Positions 15,622 through 24,637 of a DNA stretch of 45,618 nucleotides are shown in pieces. This DNA is from JAVWPP01 sp036635835 (GTDB lineage: Bacteria; Bacillota; Clostridia; TANB77; CAG-465). The notes beneath the pieces were generated by a model, which did not search any database, was not told where the DNA came from, and was given only the letters and a program-made list of their open reading frames with translations. How positions within the stretch are numbered: the first letter of the stretch is position 1; each line of letters starts with the position of its first letter. The stretch lies in assembly GCA_036635835.1 (NCBI GenBank), contig JAVWPP010000007.1, positions 1 through 45,618 of the forward strand, in the 5' to 3' direction. Both the position numbers and the translations under genes were made by a program.

Positions 15622-15867
15622 ATGGAAAAAAATAATTCAAATCAGTTTTACGATCCGTACAATTTTTCTGGAGCTTCTCCGTATATGCAAGGAGCTGCAA
15701 ATCCACTTTTTGAAGGTAATGAGCAAATGGCTATTCCGCCTGCTATATCTCCTGCTTCTCAGTATGAGCAGCAGTATATGTACTACAGATATTTAACTCA
15801 AATGATGGATTACAAAATTAAGTCTAAAGAATATGATAGGCTTTCTAAAGAGCTAGATAAATCTTAA
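15622..15867 (+). CDS. small Tyr/Gln-rich protein, 81 aa
   Basis: Not recognised. The ATG at 15622 has a strong AGGAGG. The first half is rich in Asn, Pro, Gly, Ala and Tyr (FYDPYNFSGASPYMQG) and looks disordered. The second half (residues about 46-81) is a helix with YEQQYMYYRYLTQMMDYKIK and then many charged residues. The Tyr/Gln/Met composition and the position just after ylbJ suggest a spore-coat or spore-associated protein, but this is inference from composition and context only. It has its own terminator. Confidence 0.6.
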   Translation: MEKNNSNQFYDPYNFSGASPYMQGAANPLFEGNEQMAIPPAISPASQYEQQYMYYRYLTQMMDYKIKSKEYDRLSKELDKS

Positions 15868-15899
15868 AAAAATGCGCCTGTTTTTATGGCGCATTTTTT
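15867..15899 (+). terminator. terminator after the Tyr-rich gene
   Basis: AAAAAATGCGCC (15867-15878) pairs with GGCGCATTTTTT (15888-15899), followed by more T. Typical intrinsic terminator. Confidence 0.85.
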
Positions 15900-15984
15900 A
15901 TTTTTTTAAACGTATGAGAATCTATATTTTCATTAATATTATTACCGTATCTAGATAGTTTTTTTGATACTTTTTTTATTAAAA

Positions 15985-17214
15985 TTATTCTTGCATTTCA
16001 GCGTTATAGAATTTATTTCTGCAGTACTTTTTAGCAAGTCCACCTTTGCTAGTTTCTCTATAGTGGCTGTTTAAATCTTTGCCTGTTTCGTACATAGTTT
16101 CTACTACCATATCAAAAGAAATCATACCACGTTCATTAGATAAGCTAGCAAGATTTGCAGCATCTACAGCTCGCATACTAGCAACTGCATTTCTCTCTAT
16201 ACATGGAATTTGTACATATCCGTAAATTGGATCGCATGTAAGACCTAAATGATGTTCCATAGCGGTTTCAGCAGCGTTTTCTATCTGGAATAACTCTAGT
16301 TTTAGAAGCTGTGCATATGCAGCAGCTGCCATAGAGCACGCACTTCCTACCTCCGCTTGGCAGCCACACTCAGCTCCGCTAATTGATGCATTTTGCTTAA
16401 TTAAATTACCTATAAGTCCTGCAACAGCAAGTGCATTTATAATATCTGAATCTAAGTAATTATGCTTTTTTTGCATGTAGTATAAAGTAGCAGGAAGCAC
16501 TCCAGACGCACCACAAGTTGGCGCGGTAACAATCTTACCACCAGATGCATTTGTCTCATTTACAGCAAAAGCATACGCGCTAAGAAGCCTTGTTTGCATA
16601 AGCTCTAAAGATTCATCTTTTATTACTTTTTCAAAATACGATTTAGCTCTTCTTTTTAGCTTAAGTTTACCAGGCAAATATCCTTCTTTTGATAGCCCTT
16701 CTTGTATAGATTCTTTCATAACTTTCCACACATTAGCTAGGTACAAAATTATATCTTCTCCCTCGTTTAAATACACATATTCATACAAAGATATTTTTTT
16801 AGATATACAAAAAGATATAATGTCTTCTAATTTATTTAGCTTATATATTTCATCTGCTTTTTCTTCTTTTTCTCCTTCTATTTTTATAGCGGAGCCGCCT
16901 ACAGAATATACCCTCATGCTATCTACTTTTTCTCCTTTTATATATGCTTCTAAGTCCATTGTATTTGGATGTACATTGCACTCTTTATCTGTGTCTAAAT
17001 GTATATTTGTTTCTATAGGATAAAGCGTTTTTTTTATGATGTAATCTGTAAGATGTCCTTTTCCTGTTAGGGCTAAAGAACCATATAAATATATTTCAAA
17101 TCTATCTGCAAATTTATTTTTTTCTTTGAATATTCTTGCTGCTTTTTCTGGTCCCATTGTATGTGAACTAGATGGTCCATTTCCAATTATATATAACTGT
17201 TTTAAAGATTTCAT
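15985..17214 (-). CDS. sdaA: L-serine dehydratase (iron-sulfur dependent, single chain)
   Basis: Converts L-serine to pyruvate and ammonia using a [4Fe-4S] cluster that is oxygen-sensitive. The N-terminal beta domain starts IGNGPSSSHTMGP; the C-terminal alpha domain has the signature TAPTCGASGVLPA, then AECGCQAEVGSACSMAAA and TCDPIYGYVQIPCIERN, which supply the cluster cysteines (about C283/285, C327, C338). Both domains are fused, as in SdaA of proteobacteria. I start at the ATG at 17214 because GAGGTG lies six bases upstream; the in-frame GTG at 17223 is part of that site. Length 409 residues, complete. Confidence 0.92.
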   Translation of the reverse strand: MKSLKQLYIIGNGPSSSHTMGPEKAARIFKEKNKFADRFEIYLYGSLALTGKGHLTDYIIKKTLYPIETNIHLDTDKECNVHPNTMDLEAYIKGEKVDSMRVYSVGGSAIKIEGEKEEKADEIYKLNKLEDIISFCISKKISLYEYVYLNEGEDIILYLANVWKVMKESIQEGLSKEGYLPGKLKLKRRAKSYFEKVIKDESLELMQTRLLSAYAFAVNETNASGGKIVTAPTCGASGVLPATLYYMQKKHNYLDSDIINALAVAGLIGNLIKQNASISGAECGCQAEVGSACSMAAAAYAQLLKLELFQIENAAETAMEHHLGLTCDPIYGYVQIPCIERNAVASMRAVDAANLASLSNERGMISFDMVVETMYETGKDLNSHYRETSKGGLAKKYCRNKFYNAEMQE

Positions 17215-17404
17215 ATCTAACACCTCTTTTTTATATTATATATAATATACAGATGTATGTAAAGATATACTTTTATTTTGCTTTCTACGTATAAACATAT
17301 TTCTTGTATTTTTATTTATCTCTATGCTTTTTTTAAACGTATCTAGGTACTGTTTCTATCTGAAGATACTATAGATTTATGTATAAGATTTTTTGCATAA
17401 AAAA

Positions 17405-17433
17405 ATGACCTCTGTAGTTTACAGAAGTCATCT
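17405..17433 (-). terminator. terminator after the 76-aa membrane protein gene
   Basis: A stem of about 12 bp with one mismatch (ATGAC-TCTGTA type arms) is followed on the minus strand by T7. Confidence 0.75.
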
Positions 17434-17454
17434 TTGGGCCTTTTATATACGGCC

Positions 17455-17685
17455 TTATTTTCTTAATTTTTTATAATCAAATACACCATTTGTTTTATAT
17501 TTATTTAAACTTGTTTTTGAATAAATTAATGATCCTAAAAGAATAAATAAACCTGCTAGTACTTTAGCAATATACATTACACTTATAGGCTCAACTACTA
17601 AAGCTGAAAAAATTAGTGCGGATATTAAAATACCACCAAACATAACTGGAATATTAATAAATATTTGTGTTTTAAATGATCTCAT
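17455..17685 (-). CDS. two-pass small membrane protein, 76 aa
   Basis: Unrecognised. Two hydrophobic segments (residues about 8-31 and 36-55) are joined by a short turn with Glu and Pro; the C-terminal 20 residues are basic, so both termini should be cytoplasmic. The start is the ATG at 17685 with AAGGAG seven bases upstream. The in-frame GTG at 17694 sits directly on the binding site and is not credible. The gene stands alone between the serine dehydratase and the first LtaS-like gene, with its own terminator. Confidence 0.55.
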   Translation of the reverse strand: MRSFKTQIFINIPVMFGGILISALIFSALVVEPISVMYIAKVLAGLFILLGSLIYSKTSLNKYKTNGVFDYKKLRK

Positions 17686-17769
17686 TAAATTCACTCCTTA
17701 TATAATTATATTTTGGACATTTTTTTATTATAATTATATTTTAACACAACATCATACTTATGTCAACAA

Positions 17770-19755
17770 CTATTTTAATTTATCTTTTAAATAATTGTTT
17801 TTTACAATCGTTGATGATATTCTAATTTCATGTTTAAGTCTATTTATATTTTTAATATTTGCTTTATATTCTTTAGATTCTTTATCTAAATTTTCTACCT
17901 CTATAGCTTGTTTTGATCTATAATTTTTCAAGGTTTTATTTGCAGAGTTATATATGTAATCTCCAGAAATATAATTACCAGTTACAAAATTAACTTCATT
18001 TCTTTTAGAAAAAATATCGTATCCAAAAGAATATCTTTCTTCTTTTCCTATAAGCTTAAAAACAGTTGGCTTTATATCTAACTGACTTTTTGCTTCGTTA
18101 ATTACTAAGTTATTAATTCCAGGTATTTTAATAATGCATGGTACATTAGTATGCAAGTAATCTATATTTTTTAACAAATCTTCTGCAAGCAGGTCTTCTC
18201 TATACATAGAATCATCTCTAGGAACGCCAAAATGGTCTCCATAAGTGATTATAATTGCGTCATCGTATAATTCTTCTCTTTTAAGATTATTTATGAAATT
18301 TCCAAAGCATGTGTCTATATAATTAGCACTTTCTAAATAGTCTCCATAAATAGTATTTTTATAGCTACCTACATCTATAAAGACATACTCAGATTTTCTT
18401 ATACCTAAGTCATCTAAATTAAATGGAAGATGTGAAGATACAGTAGACATATATGCTAGTTTGTTTTTATCTTTTGGATATTCTTTTATTTTAGCAATAT
18501 TCTCAGTAAGAAAATTATCATCTGCAATCCACCTATGAATTAGCTGTGATTTATCTTTATATGTATCTACGTTTTCCATAACATCTACACCCATGTTTTT
18601 ATATACTTTTTCTCTATTCCAAAAATATTTAACATTAGCATGCATATATGCTGCAAAATATCCTTTAGACTTAGCACCAGAATATATGTTGTCTGAAGTA
18701 TAATTATCGTAAAACTGAAACAAAGAAAAATTCGCAAATGGATACAAACTTGTAGCACTTGAATGCTCTGCATCACTTGTATTACTGATTGCTGATTGAG
18801 AATGGAAATTATTAAAATATGCATTCTCTTTTGCAAACTTATTTAAATTAGGTGTAATCTCTTTGCCATTTATTTTTTTATTAATAACAAAATTTTGCAT
18901 TGATTCTAACTGAATTATATATATATTTTTACCAGTACCGAGACCTTGTATATTTGCATATGGATCTTTTGCAAGTTCCATTTTTATTTTTTCTCTTTCA
19001 TCAAAAAACTCTTCAATATTTTCATTTGTTTCTAAATTATCTACGCTATTTCTAGTGAAATATAATTTAGCATCATAATAATAGTAATGCCATATACTTT
19101 GCGTTTTTACAATATCCATTCTTCCGTGACTTGTAACTGCATCACTATCTACTTCTTTAGTTATTTCATTTATAAAGCAAGTTACGCCAAAAACTAATAT
19201 TAATATAAATGTTAATATAGCTATTAATTTATTTATTTCCATAGGCATTTTATTTTGTTTTTCTTTATAAGTTTTTAATGCTACTGAAGTTGTAACAGTG
19301 TTCTTTATTTTTTTATTAGATACTATTTTTATAACTAATATTATTATTCCTAATAATATAGCTAATATATTATCTATAAAAAATATAATATCTTTAAACT
19401 GATATAAACTTTGTACAGCAGTTCCAATTTCATTTGTATAACCTATACTTTTTATTTGAAAAAACGATAAGAAAGTTTTATTATATGTGAAAAATATTCT
19501 ATTACCAAAAAGTATTATTCCTAATATAAGTGATATGAATAAACTATATATAATTTGACTTTTTCTTGTTTTAAAAAGCACGCCAAATGATAACAATATA
19601 ATAGAGATTATAATTGTCATTTTTATTGTTTCTATTCCGTAAGCAGAACCAAATCCACATAAATCATATAATATAAAAGTTTTTAAACATATGATAGCTG
19701 CAAATACTAGCATAACTATAAATGTTTTAATTGTTGATAATATAATATTTTTCAT
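17770..19755 (-). CDS. LtaS-like phosphoglycerol transferase, 661 aa
   Basis: Predicted enzyme adding glycerol-phosphate from phosphatidylglycerol to a surface polymer. About five membrane helices (residues 10-195) precede an extracellular sulfatase-like domain. Active-site residues of S. aureus LtaS have counterparts: Glu284 (IQLESMQ), the nucleophile Thr326 (SNTSDAEH), Trp379/Arg381 (FWNRE), His442 (SSHLPF), Asp507-His508 (YGDHFG). The metal site and nucleophile are therefore complete. The ATG at 19755 has AAGGAG and a good promoter upstream. A second homologue lies at 21898-24066. Whether it makes lipoteichoic acid or decorates another polymer cannot be told. Confidence 0.88.
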   Translation of the reverse strand: MKNIILSTIKTFIVMLVFAAIICLKTFILYDLCGFGSAYGIETIKMTIIISIILLSFGVLFKTRKSQIIYSLFISLILGIILFGNRIFFTYNKTFLSFFQIKSIGYTNEIGTAVQSLYQFKDIIFFIDNILAILLGIIILVIKIVSNKKIKNTVTTSVALKTYKEKQNKMPMEINKLIAILTFILILVFGVTCFINEITKEVDSDAVTSHGRMDIVKTQSIWHYYYYDAKLYFTRNSVDNLETNENIEEFFDEREKIKMELAKDPYANIQGLGTGKNIYIIQLESMQNFVINKKINGKEITPNLNKFAKENAYFNNFHSQSAISNTSDAEHSSATSLYPFANFSLFQFYDNYTSDNIYSGAKSKGYFAAYMHANVKYFWNREKVYKNMGVDVMENVDTYKDKSQLIHRWIADDNFLTENIAKIKEYPKDKNKLAYMSTVSSHLPFNLDDLGIRKSEYVFIDVGSYKNTIYGDYLESANYIDTCFGNFINNLKREELYDDAIIITYGDHFGVPRDDSMYREDLLAEDLLKNIDYLHTNVPCIIKIPGINNLVINEAKSQLDIKPTVFKLIGKEERYSFGYDIFSKRNEVNFVTGNYISGDYIYNSANKTLKNYRSKQAIEVENLDKESKEYKANIKNINRLKHEIRISSTIVKNNYLKDKLK

Positions 19756-19790
19756 TTTTCTCCTTTCATTTCTGTTAACTTTATGTCTCT

Positions 19791-19819
19791 ATTATACTAC
19801 AGTTTTATGTAAAAATCAA
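19791..19819 (-). promoter_or_regulatory. promoter of the first LtaS-like gene
   Basis: TTGATT (19814-19819), 17 bases, TATAAT (19791-19796), about 36 bases before the ATG. Confidence 0.7.
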
Positions 19820-19876
19820 TATTCATATACTATAGCATATGCAATAGCTATCCTAATATAACAGGGCTACAAAATT

Positions 19877-19908
19877 AAAAAGCAGCTTCACTTAAGAGGC
19901 TACTTTTT
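19877..19908 (-). terminator. terminator after the HAD gene
   Basis: AAAAAGCAGCTTC (19877-19889) pairs with GAGGCTACTTTTT (19896-19908) with one mismatch and one G-T pair. Confidence 0.55.
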
Positions 19909-19913
19909 ATATT

Positions 19914-20459
19914 TTATATATATTTTTTTATTATCTCCTCTAAATCCATAGTATCGTTATATATATCTGCTTTATATCCTGCTTCAATTGCTGCTTCTAC
20001 GTTTCTAATATTATCATCAATAAACAAAATTTCTTCAGGTTTCATGCATAGATCTTTAGCTACATATTCATAAAAATATTCACTTGGTTTAGCTAGTCCT
20101 ATATCTCCAGATGTATAAATATTATCTAAGCCATATGGAAAGTTTTCTTCTAACCACTGCTTTGCTACAGAAATATGATTTGTTATAACTCCAAATTCTA
20201 TATTTTCATCTAACTCATTAATCTTACCTATTATATCTAGATTCATAGGTCTTAATGATTTAAAAGTTGTATCCATTACAAGCTCTCTTATTTGCTCCTC
20301 ATTAAGCTCTGGAAACTCATTTTCCATATATTCATAATATTCTTCATCAAATATATATTTTTCTTTTGCACTTATTATTTTTTCTTCTTCAACATTTAAG
20401 CCGTCTTCTCTTGTAATTGCAAGGACACCTATCATATCAAACATAATACATTTTATCAT
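19914..20459 (-). CDS. HAD-superfamily hydrolase, 181 aa
   Basis: HAD phosphatase, subfamily IA style. Motif I is FDMIGVL with the nucleophile Asp8, followed by Ile where the acid/base Asp usually stands, as in the FDxxGVL members. Motif II is ITNH (about residue 92-95), motif III Lys in GLAKPSEYF, and motif IV FIDDNIRNVEAA. The short helical cap lies between residues 15 and 80. Substrate unknown. It starts 12 bases after the stop of the preceding surface-protein gene, with GGAGAG upstream of the ATG, so it belongs to that operon. Confidence 0.8.
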   Translation of the reverse strand: MIKCIMFDMIGVLAITREDGLNVEEEKIISAKEKYIFDEEYYEYMENEFPELNEEQIRELVMDTTFKSLRPMNLDIIGKINELDENIEFGVITNHISVAKQWLEENFPYGLDNIYTSGDIGLAKPSEYFYEYVAKDLCMKPEEILFIDDNIRNVEAAIEAGYKADIYNDTMDLEEIIKKYI

Positions 20460-20471
20460 CTTATTTCTCTC

Positions 20472-21869
20472 CTACTGAATAACTTGTAAAGCATCTATTT
20501 TAAGCAATGCTTCCGTTGTTTTCTTTTCCATTTTATATATCGTTTCGTACGATTTTATTTTTGTATTTTTATCTTCTTTATATACTGCAATTGTTATTTT
20601 CTCACCTGTTTTAATACTCTGAACTTGTTCATTTCTTAAAAAGTATCTACCACCTGCAAGCCTTACGTCATCATTTGTAATTACATTATTATTTTCAGGT
20701 ATATATTCATAAAGATAATTTAAACTATCTCCTGTGATTTTAACGTAATACTTATATGTTTGCGAATCTAAATTACTTAAACTAATCCAAGGTCTATTTA
20801 TTATAGGCAAATCTGCTCCACCTATTTCTTTTACTTCGGCAGTTTCATATTTTATTTGTATACTATTTAATTTTGCAATAGATGTTTCATTAAGTGAATC
20901 TACAACGTAATATTCCATGTCATCTATAACCGGTATAATCTTAACACTATACATACCTTCTAGCTGATTTTTTTCTTTTAAAAACGCTGTTAAATTAAAC
21001 TCTGTTTTTACATCTCTTACTCTTGCAATTAATGTTACACCTTTGAATATTTCCATATCTATTTTTGCAACATCCTTTGGATTTGTTACTGTTAATATTT
21101 TATTGTCCATTGAGTCTATTTTAAACTTTACCTTAGGTTTTTCAATAATTTTTTTTGCAACAAACGTTGTAAATTTAGGTTCTCCTTTTATTTGTGTCGA
21201 TATAACATTTTCAATTTGCACTGTATATTTACCTACACCAAATTCTTTAACAATTTCAGATATATCTATTTTAACCTGCGGGCTTGTTAAATCCGCACTT
21301 ACTTCTATTGCCTTTACATTACTATCTTTTGTAACTACAGCTCTGTACGCTATACTATCTGGAACAGTGTCTATAACAGCTATATATTTTTGCTTTAAAT
21401 AGTCTTCTTCTATTGAAGCATTTTTTACGCCTCTAACTTTATCTATAACAAATTCTAAGTTCTCTTTTTTGTTAAATAAGCCGCTCTTATATTCTACAAC
21501 TACTCTATATGCTCCATATCCTTTTTCAAATATTATATCCTTAATATCTATTGAATATTCTGCTTTGTTTTTTTCTTTTTTAACAACTTGTTTAAAAACT
21601 TGTTCTTCACTTTTTAGCATAGTTATTTTATATTCTTTAATTTTATTTTTTTTAGTTTTTAGTACTAATTTATATTCGTAATTATCATCCACATAATTTA
21701 TTAATTTTTTAGATTTTACCTGCTCTGTTTTTACCTTTGCATCTTTATTATTCGAGCTAATATTTTTTCCAAAGATATAACCTATACCAATAGTAACTAC
21801 TAAGGCAATAACTATGCTTGCTAATATTATATTTCTTTTACTTATATTTTTAATGCATTTTATATTCAC
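20472..21869 (-). CDS. membrane-anchored extracellular beta-sandwich protein, 465 aa
   Basis: One N-terminal membrane anchor (residues about 14-33) and then a long, Lys-rich extracellular region made of repeating beta-strand segments of about 90 residues, each ending like 'YGAYRVVVEY' or 'VGKYTVQIE'. This pattern suggests immunoglobulin- or fibronectin-III-like modules, although no single family is certain. The start is GTG at 21869 with GGGGGA upstream. It lies between two LtaS-like genes in one minus-strand series, which suggests a role at the cell envelope. It shares its general design with the 745-aa protein at 35774-38011. Confidence 0.7.
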   Translation of the reverse strand: MNIKCIKNISKRNIILASIVIALVVTIGIGYIFGKNISSNNKDAKVKTEQVKSKKLINYVDDNYEYKLVLKTKKNKIKEYKITMLKSEEQVFKQVVKKEKNKAEYSIDIKDIIFEKGYGAYRVVVEYKSGLFNKKENLEFVIDKVRGVKNASIEEDYLKQKYIAVIDTVPDSIAYRAVVTKDSNVKAIEVSADLTSPQVKIDISEIVKEFGVGKYTVQIENVISTQIKGEPKFTTFVAKKIIEKPKVKFKIDSMDNKILTVTNPKDVAKIDMEIFKGVTLIARVRDVKTEFNLTAFLKEKNQLEGMYSVKIIPVIDDMEYYVVDSLNETSIAKLNSIQIKYETAEVKEIGGADLPIINRPWISLSNLDSQTYKYYVKITGDSLNYLYEYIPENNNVITNDDVRLAGGRYFLRNEQVQSIKTGEKITIAVYKEDKNTKIKSYETIYKMEKKTTEALLKIDALQVIQ

Positions 21870-21897
21870 AATCTAGTCCCCCTTATTATACTGAGCA

Positions 21898-24066
21898 TTA
21901 CTTATTATTTAAATAATACTGCTCAACTTTTGCTTCATCTGCAAGTAGATTTTTCTTTATAATTGACTCTGAAATAGCAATTTCTTTTTTCATTGCTTCT
22001 ACATGATTATTTAATAACTTTACCTCATCTTCAGGTAGTTTAGTAAAATCAAGTTCTGCGCCTGTTTCAAGTTCATACCATATACCATCACTGTACATAT
22101 ATTTTGAAGTTATAATACTATAGTTAGAAATATATGTGTAATCTGTTTTGGCAAATAGATCTTTTCCTAAAGAAAATTTATCTTCAACACCTATCATATT
22201 AAATAGTGTTGGTTTTATATCTGTTTTACCAACAGGATTATCTATTTGCATATTTGAAATACCTGGTACCTTAATTCCACATGCAACATTAGTTTGATTG
22301 TGCTTAAGCTCTATTTTATTAAATGGCTGACCTATACTTTGCATATAATCTATCATTTCAGGATCTTCTAAATTCATAGCATAGTGATCTCCGTAAACAA
22401 TTATAACAGTATCGTCATAAAGATTTTTTGCTTTTAACTCTTCGATGAATTTACCAAATGCATAATCTGCATAATTTGCTGCTCTTAAATAGTTACCAAA
22501 AAGAGTTCCTGTGTATTTTCCCGGATTAACTTTTACTTTTTCATTTTCATTTTCTATTCCTGTTATATCAAAAGGATAGTGTGACGAAACTGCAACCATA
22601 TTTGTTAAAAAAGGTTGCTTATAGCTTAGAAGTTTATCCGTTGCTTTAATATAAAATTTTTCATCAGAAAGCCAGTGATTTGCTAATTCTTCTAATGGTT
22701 CAAATTGTTCTTTTTCTTCAAAAACATCTACTCCTACGCTTTTACTATATACATTATATCTGTTCCAAAATCCTCTATTATTTGCATGCATAAATGAAGT
22801 ATAATAGCCACTTTTTTTAGGCTCATTTAAAATGTTATACCATCTGTTAGCTGCATAAAATTGATATACAGATCCGTTTTCAAGTGGATATAAAGAATTT
22901 AACACTGTATGTTCTGAATCGGCTGTTGAACCAAGTCCTTGTGCATGCATATTTGTAAAGTGTACATTTTCTGCAAAAAACTTATTCAAATTAGGTGTTA
23001 TTTCAGTTCCGTCAATAGATTTATTTATTATAAAATTTTGTATTGCTTCTAACTGAAGTAATATTACATTTTTATCTTTAGCTATATTTTTAACTTCTAT
23101 ATATTTAGAAACTTCCGTATTTTTTTTAACTAATTCATTTATTTGTGTATTCGCTTCTTCTATTTCATCTATGTCGTTATAATCTGCTTTATTTTTAGAA
23201 AAGAAACTTATAGCATCAAAATAATGATATCCAAAGATAGTAGACTGGGCTATTAAAGTTGGCTTAGACCAAAACTTAACTTTTAACAATTCTTCTGGCG
23301 TTGTAAGTGATACAATTACACCAGATATTCCGATTAAAGATATACATAGTATTCCCTTAGGAGATTTAGTATATTTGCCTCTTTTTTTCTTTCTTTCTTT
23401 TTTATTTTTAAGCTTATTTTCTTTTTTTTCTGAAATGTTTTTTGCTTTATTTACATTTGTTTTTTTCCTAAATATTTTTTTTATATTTGCTATAATTTCT
23501 TTAAAAGTTTTTGCTTTAGTAATTATTTTAAATATCTTTTTGCAATATTTATTTTTATATAATGCATAGAAAATATAATATACTGCATACATAATATAAT
23601 CGATGAAAAAGAAAACTTGCTCTATTTTAATTAATGAATCTAATGAGTTCATAATTTCTTTACCATACTTTGCATTGCTTATTTGAAACAAAGATAAAAA
23701 ATTATTAGAATACTCAAAATATATTACATTAGACACAAGTAATATATTTATTAATAATGTTATTCCAAGTCCTATTCCAATCTTTGTTTTTTTATTTTTA
23801 AAGTATAACATAGGAGAAAGTAATAATGCTACTACAGTAACTGTTATATATGGCGTAACGTAATCTGGAAATATATTTACGCATAAATAAAACAATACCA
23901 TTTTTAAGCATTCTACTAAAACCATCATGCTATATATTTTTTCTTTTATAAAAAAGTCTTCTATGTTCTCTATTATTTTTTTTATCATATTTTTTAATCT
24001 ATTTTTCAAAAAACCGCTCCATTTCTTTTGCATATCTATTATATATCTTGGTATACTTTTTTTCAA
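21898..24066 (-). CDS. LtaS-like phosphoglycerol transferase, 722 aa
   Basis: Second LtaS-type enzyme. It has membrane helices at about 48-170 and 237-257, and between them a Lys-rich cytoplasmic insertion (residues about 200-236) not present in the first copy. The extracellular sulfatase-like domain keeps Glu340 (LQLEAIQ), nucleophile Thr381 (STADSEH), GFWNRY, SSHYPF and YGDHYAMN. The start is uncertain: the longest frame begins with TTG at 24066, right behind a -10-like TATAAT and without a binding site, so a later ATG (24033 or near residue 27) is possible. Substrate polymer unknown. Confidence 0.85.
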   Translation of the reverse strand: MKKSIPRYIIDMQKKWSGFLKNRLKNMIKKIIENIEDFFIKEKIYSMMVLVECLKMVLFYLCVNIFPDYVTPYITVTVVALLLSPMLYFKNKKTKIGIGLGITLLINILLVSNVIYFEYSNNFLSLFQISNAKYGKEIMNSLDSLIKIEQVFFFIDYIMYAVYYIFYALYKNKYCKKIFKIITKAKTFKEIIANIKKIFRKKTNVNKAKNISEKKENKLKNKKERKKKRGKYTKSPKGILCISLIGISGVIVSLTTPEELLKVKFWSKPTLIAQSTIFGYHYFDAISFFSKNKADYNDIDEIEEANTQINELVKKNTEVSKYIEVKNIAKDKNVILLQLEAIQNFIINKSIDGTEITPNLNKFFAENVHFTNMHAQGLGSTADSEHTVLNSLYPLENGSVYQFYAANRWYNILNEPKKSGYYTSFMHANNRGFWNRYNVYSKSVGVDVFEEKEQFEPLEELANHWLSDEKFYIKATDKLLSYKQPFLTNMVAVSSHYPFDITGIENENEKVKVNPGKYTGTLFGNYLRAANYADYAFGKFIEELKAKNLYDDTVIIVYGDHYAMNLEDPEMIDYMQSIGQPFNKIELKHNQTNVACGIKVPGISNMQIDNPVGKTDIKPTLFNMIGVEDKFSLGKDLFAKTDYTYISNYSIITSKYMYSDGIWYELETGAELDFTKLPEDEVKLLNNHVEAMKKEIAISESIIKKNLLADEAKVEQYYLNNK

Positions 24067-24169
24067 TATAATTATACTACATTATATACTTATTTGTGTG
24101 TGTTTTTTGTGATATAATACTTATTTCACATTATATTTATACACTCTAGCATAATTATATTAAAAAGTG

Positions 24170-24196
24170 AAAACGTCAGTAATTTACTGACGTTTT
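24170..24196 (-). terminator. terminator after the 109-aa gene
   Basis: A near-perfect palindrome, AAAACGTCAGTAA (24170-24182) with TTACTGACGTTTT (24184-24196), gives a T-run on both strands. Confidence 0.8.
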
Positions 24197-24200
24197 ATTT

Positions 24201-24530
24201 TTATTTAATATAAATATTTTTTTCATTCACCATAATACATATACTACTTTCATCTGCTAAGTCATCCCACTGATCAAAGCATACAACGTATCCTTGTTTT
24301 TCTTTTTGTTCTAAACTACTTTTTTTCACTTCATCTCCATAATATTTGAATATGCAATAAATATTTTCAACTTCTTCTAAGCCAACAAAAACTAATTCTG
24401 CTTCATAAAAAAGGTCGTTTTCTTTTAGTACTTTTGAAATTTTATATCCTTTATCTATATACTTTTTTACCTTAAGATAGAATTCATCTTTTGCTATTTT
24501 GTCAAAATTCAATTTTAAAGTTTTATTCAT
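24201..24530 (-). CDS. small acidic hypothetical protein, 109 aa
   Basis: Unrecognised soluble protein. The first 40 residues look helical with several Lys (LNFDKIAKDEFYLKVKKYID), the rest is beta-rich and ends in ICIMVNEKNIYIK. The start is the ATG at 24530, with GGAGGTG six bases upstream; a longer in-frame TTG start at 24545 would sit on the binding site. It is a single-gene unit with its own promoter (24584-24612) and terminator. Confidence 0.6.
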   Translation of the reverse strand: MNKTLKLNFDKIAKDEFYLKVKKYIDKGYKISKVLKENDLFYEAELVFVGLEEVENIYCIFKYYGDEVKKSSLEQKEKQGYVVCFDQWDDLADESSICIMVNEKNIYIK

Positions 24531-24583
24531 ACGTGGCACCTCCAAAAATATTTATTTTCGGTTCTTAAAACTATATTGCTTTC

Positions 24584-24612
24584 ATTATACGCTATTTATA
24601 TATAAAAGTCAA
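24584..24612 (-). promoter_or_regulatory. promoter of the 109-aa gene, -35 inside a terminator stem
   Basis: TTGACT (24607-24612), 17 bases, TATAAT (24584-24589). The -35 lies in the distal arm of the upstream gene's terminator hairpin. Confidence 0.75.
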
Positions 24613-24630
24613 GCAATATGCTTGACTTTT
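24604..24630 (-). terminator. terminator after the Lys-rich membrane protein gene
   Basis: AAAAGTCAAGCA (24604-24615) pairs perfectly with TGCTTGACTTTT (24619-24630). Very compact: it overlaps the next promoter. Confidence 0.8.
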
Positions 24631-24637
24631 ATGTTGA

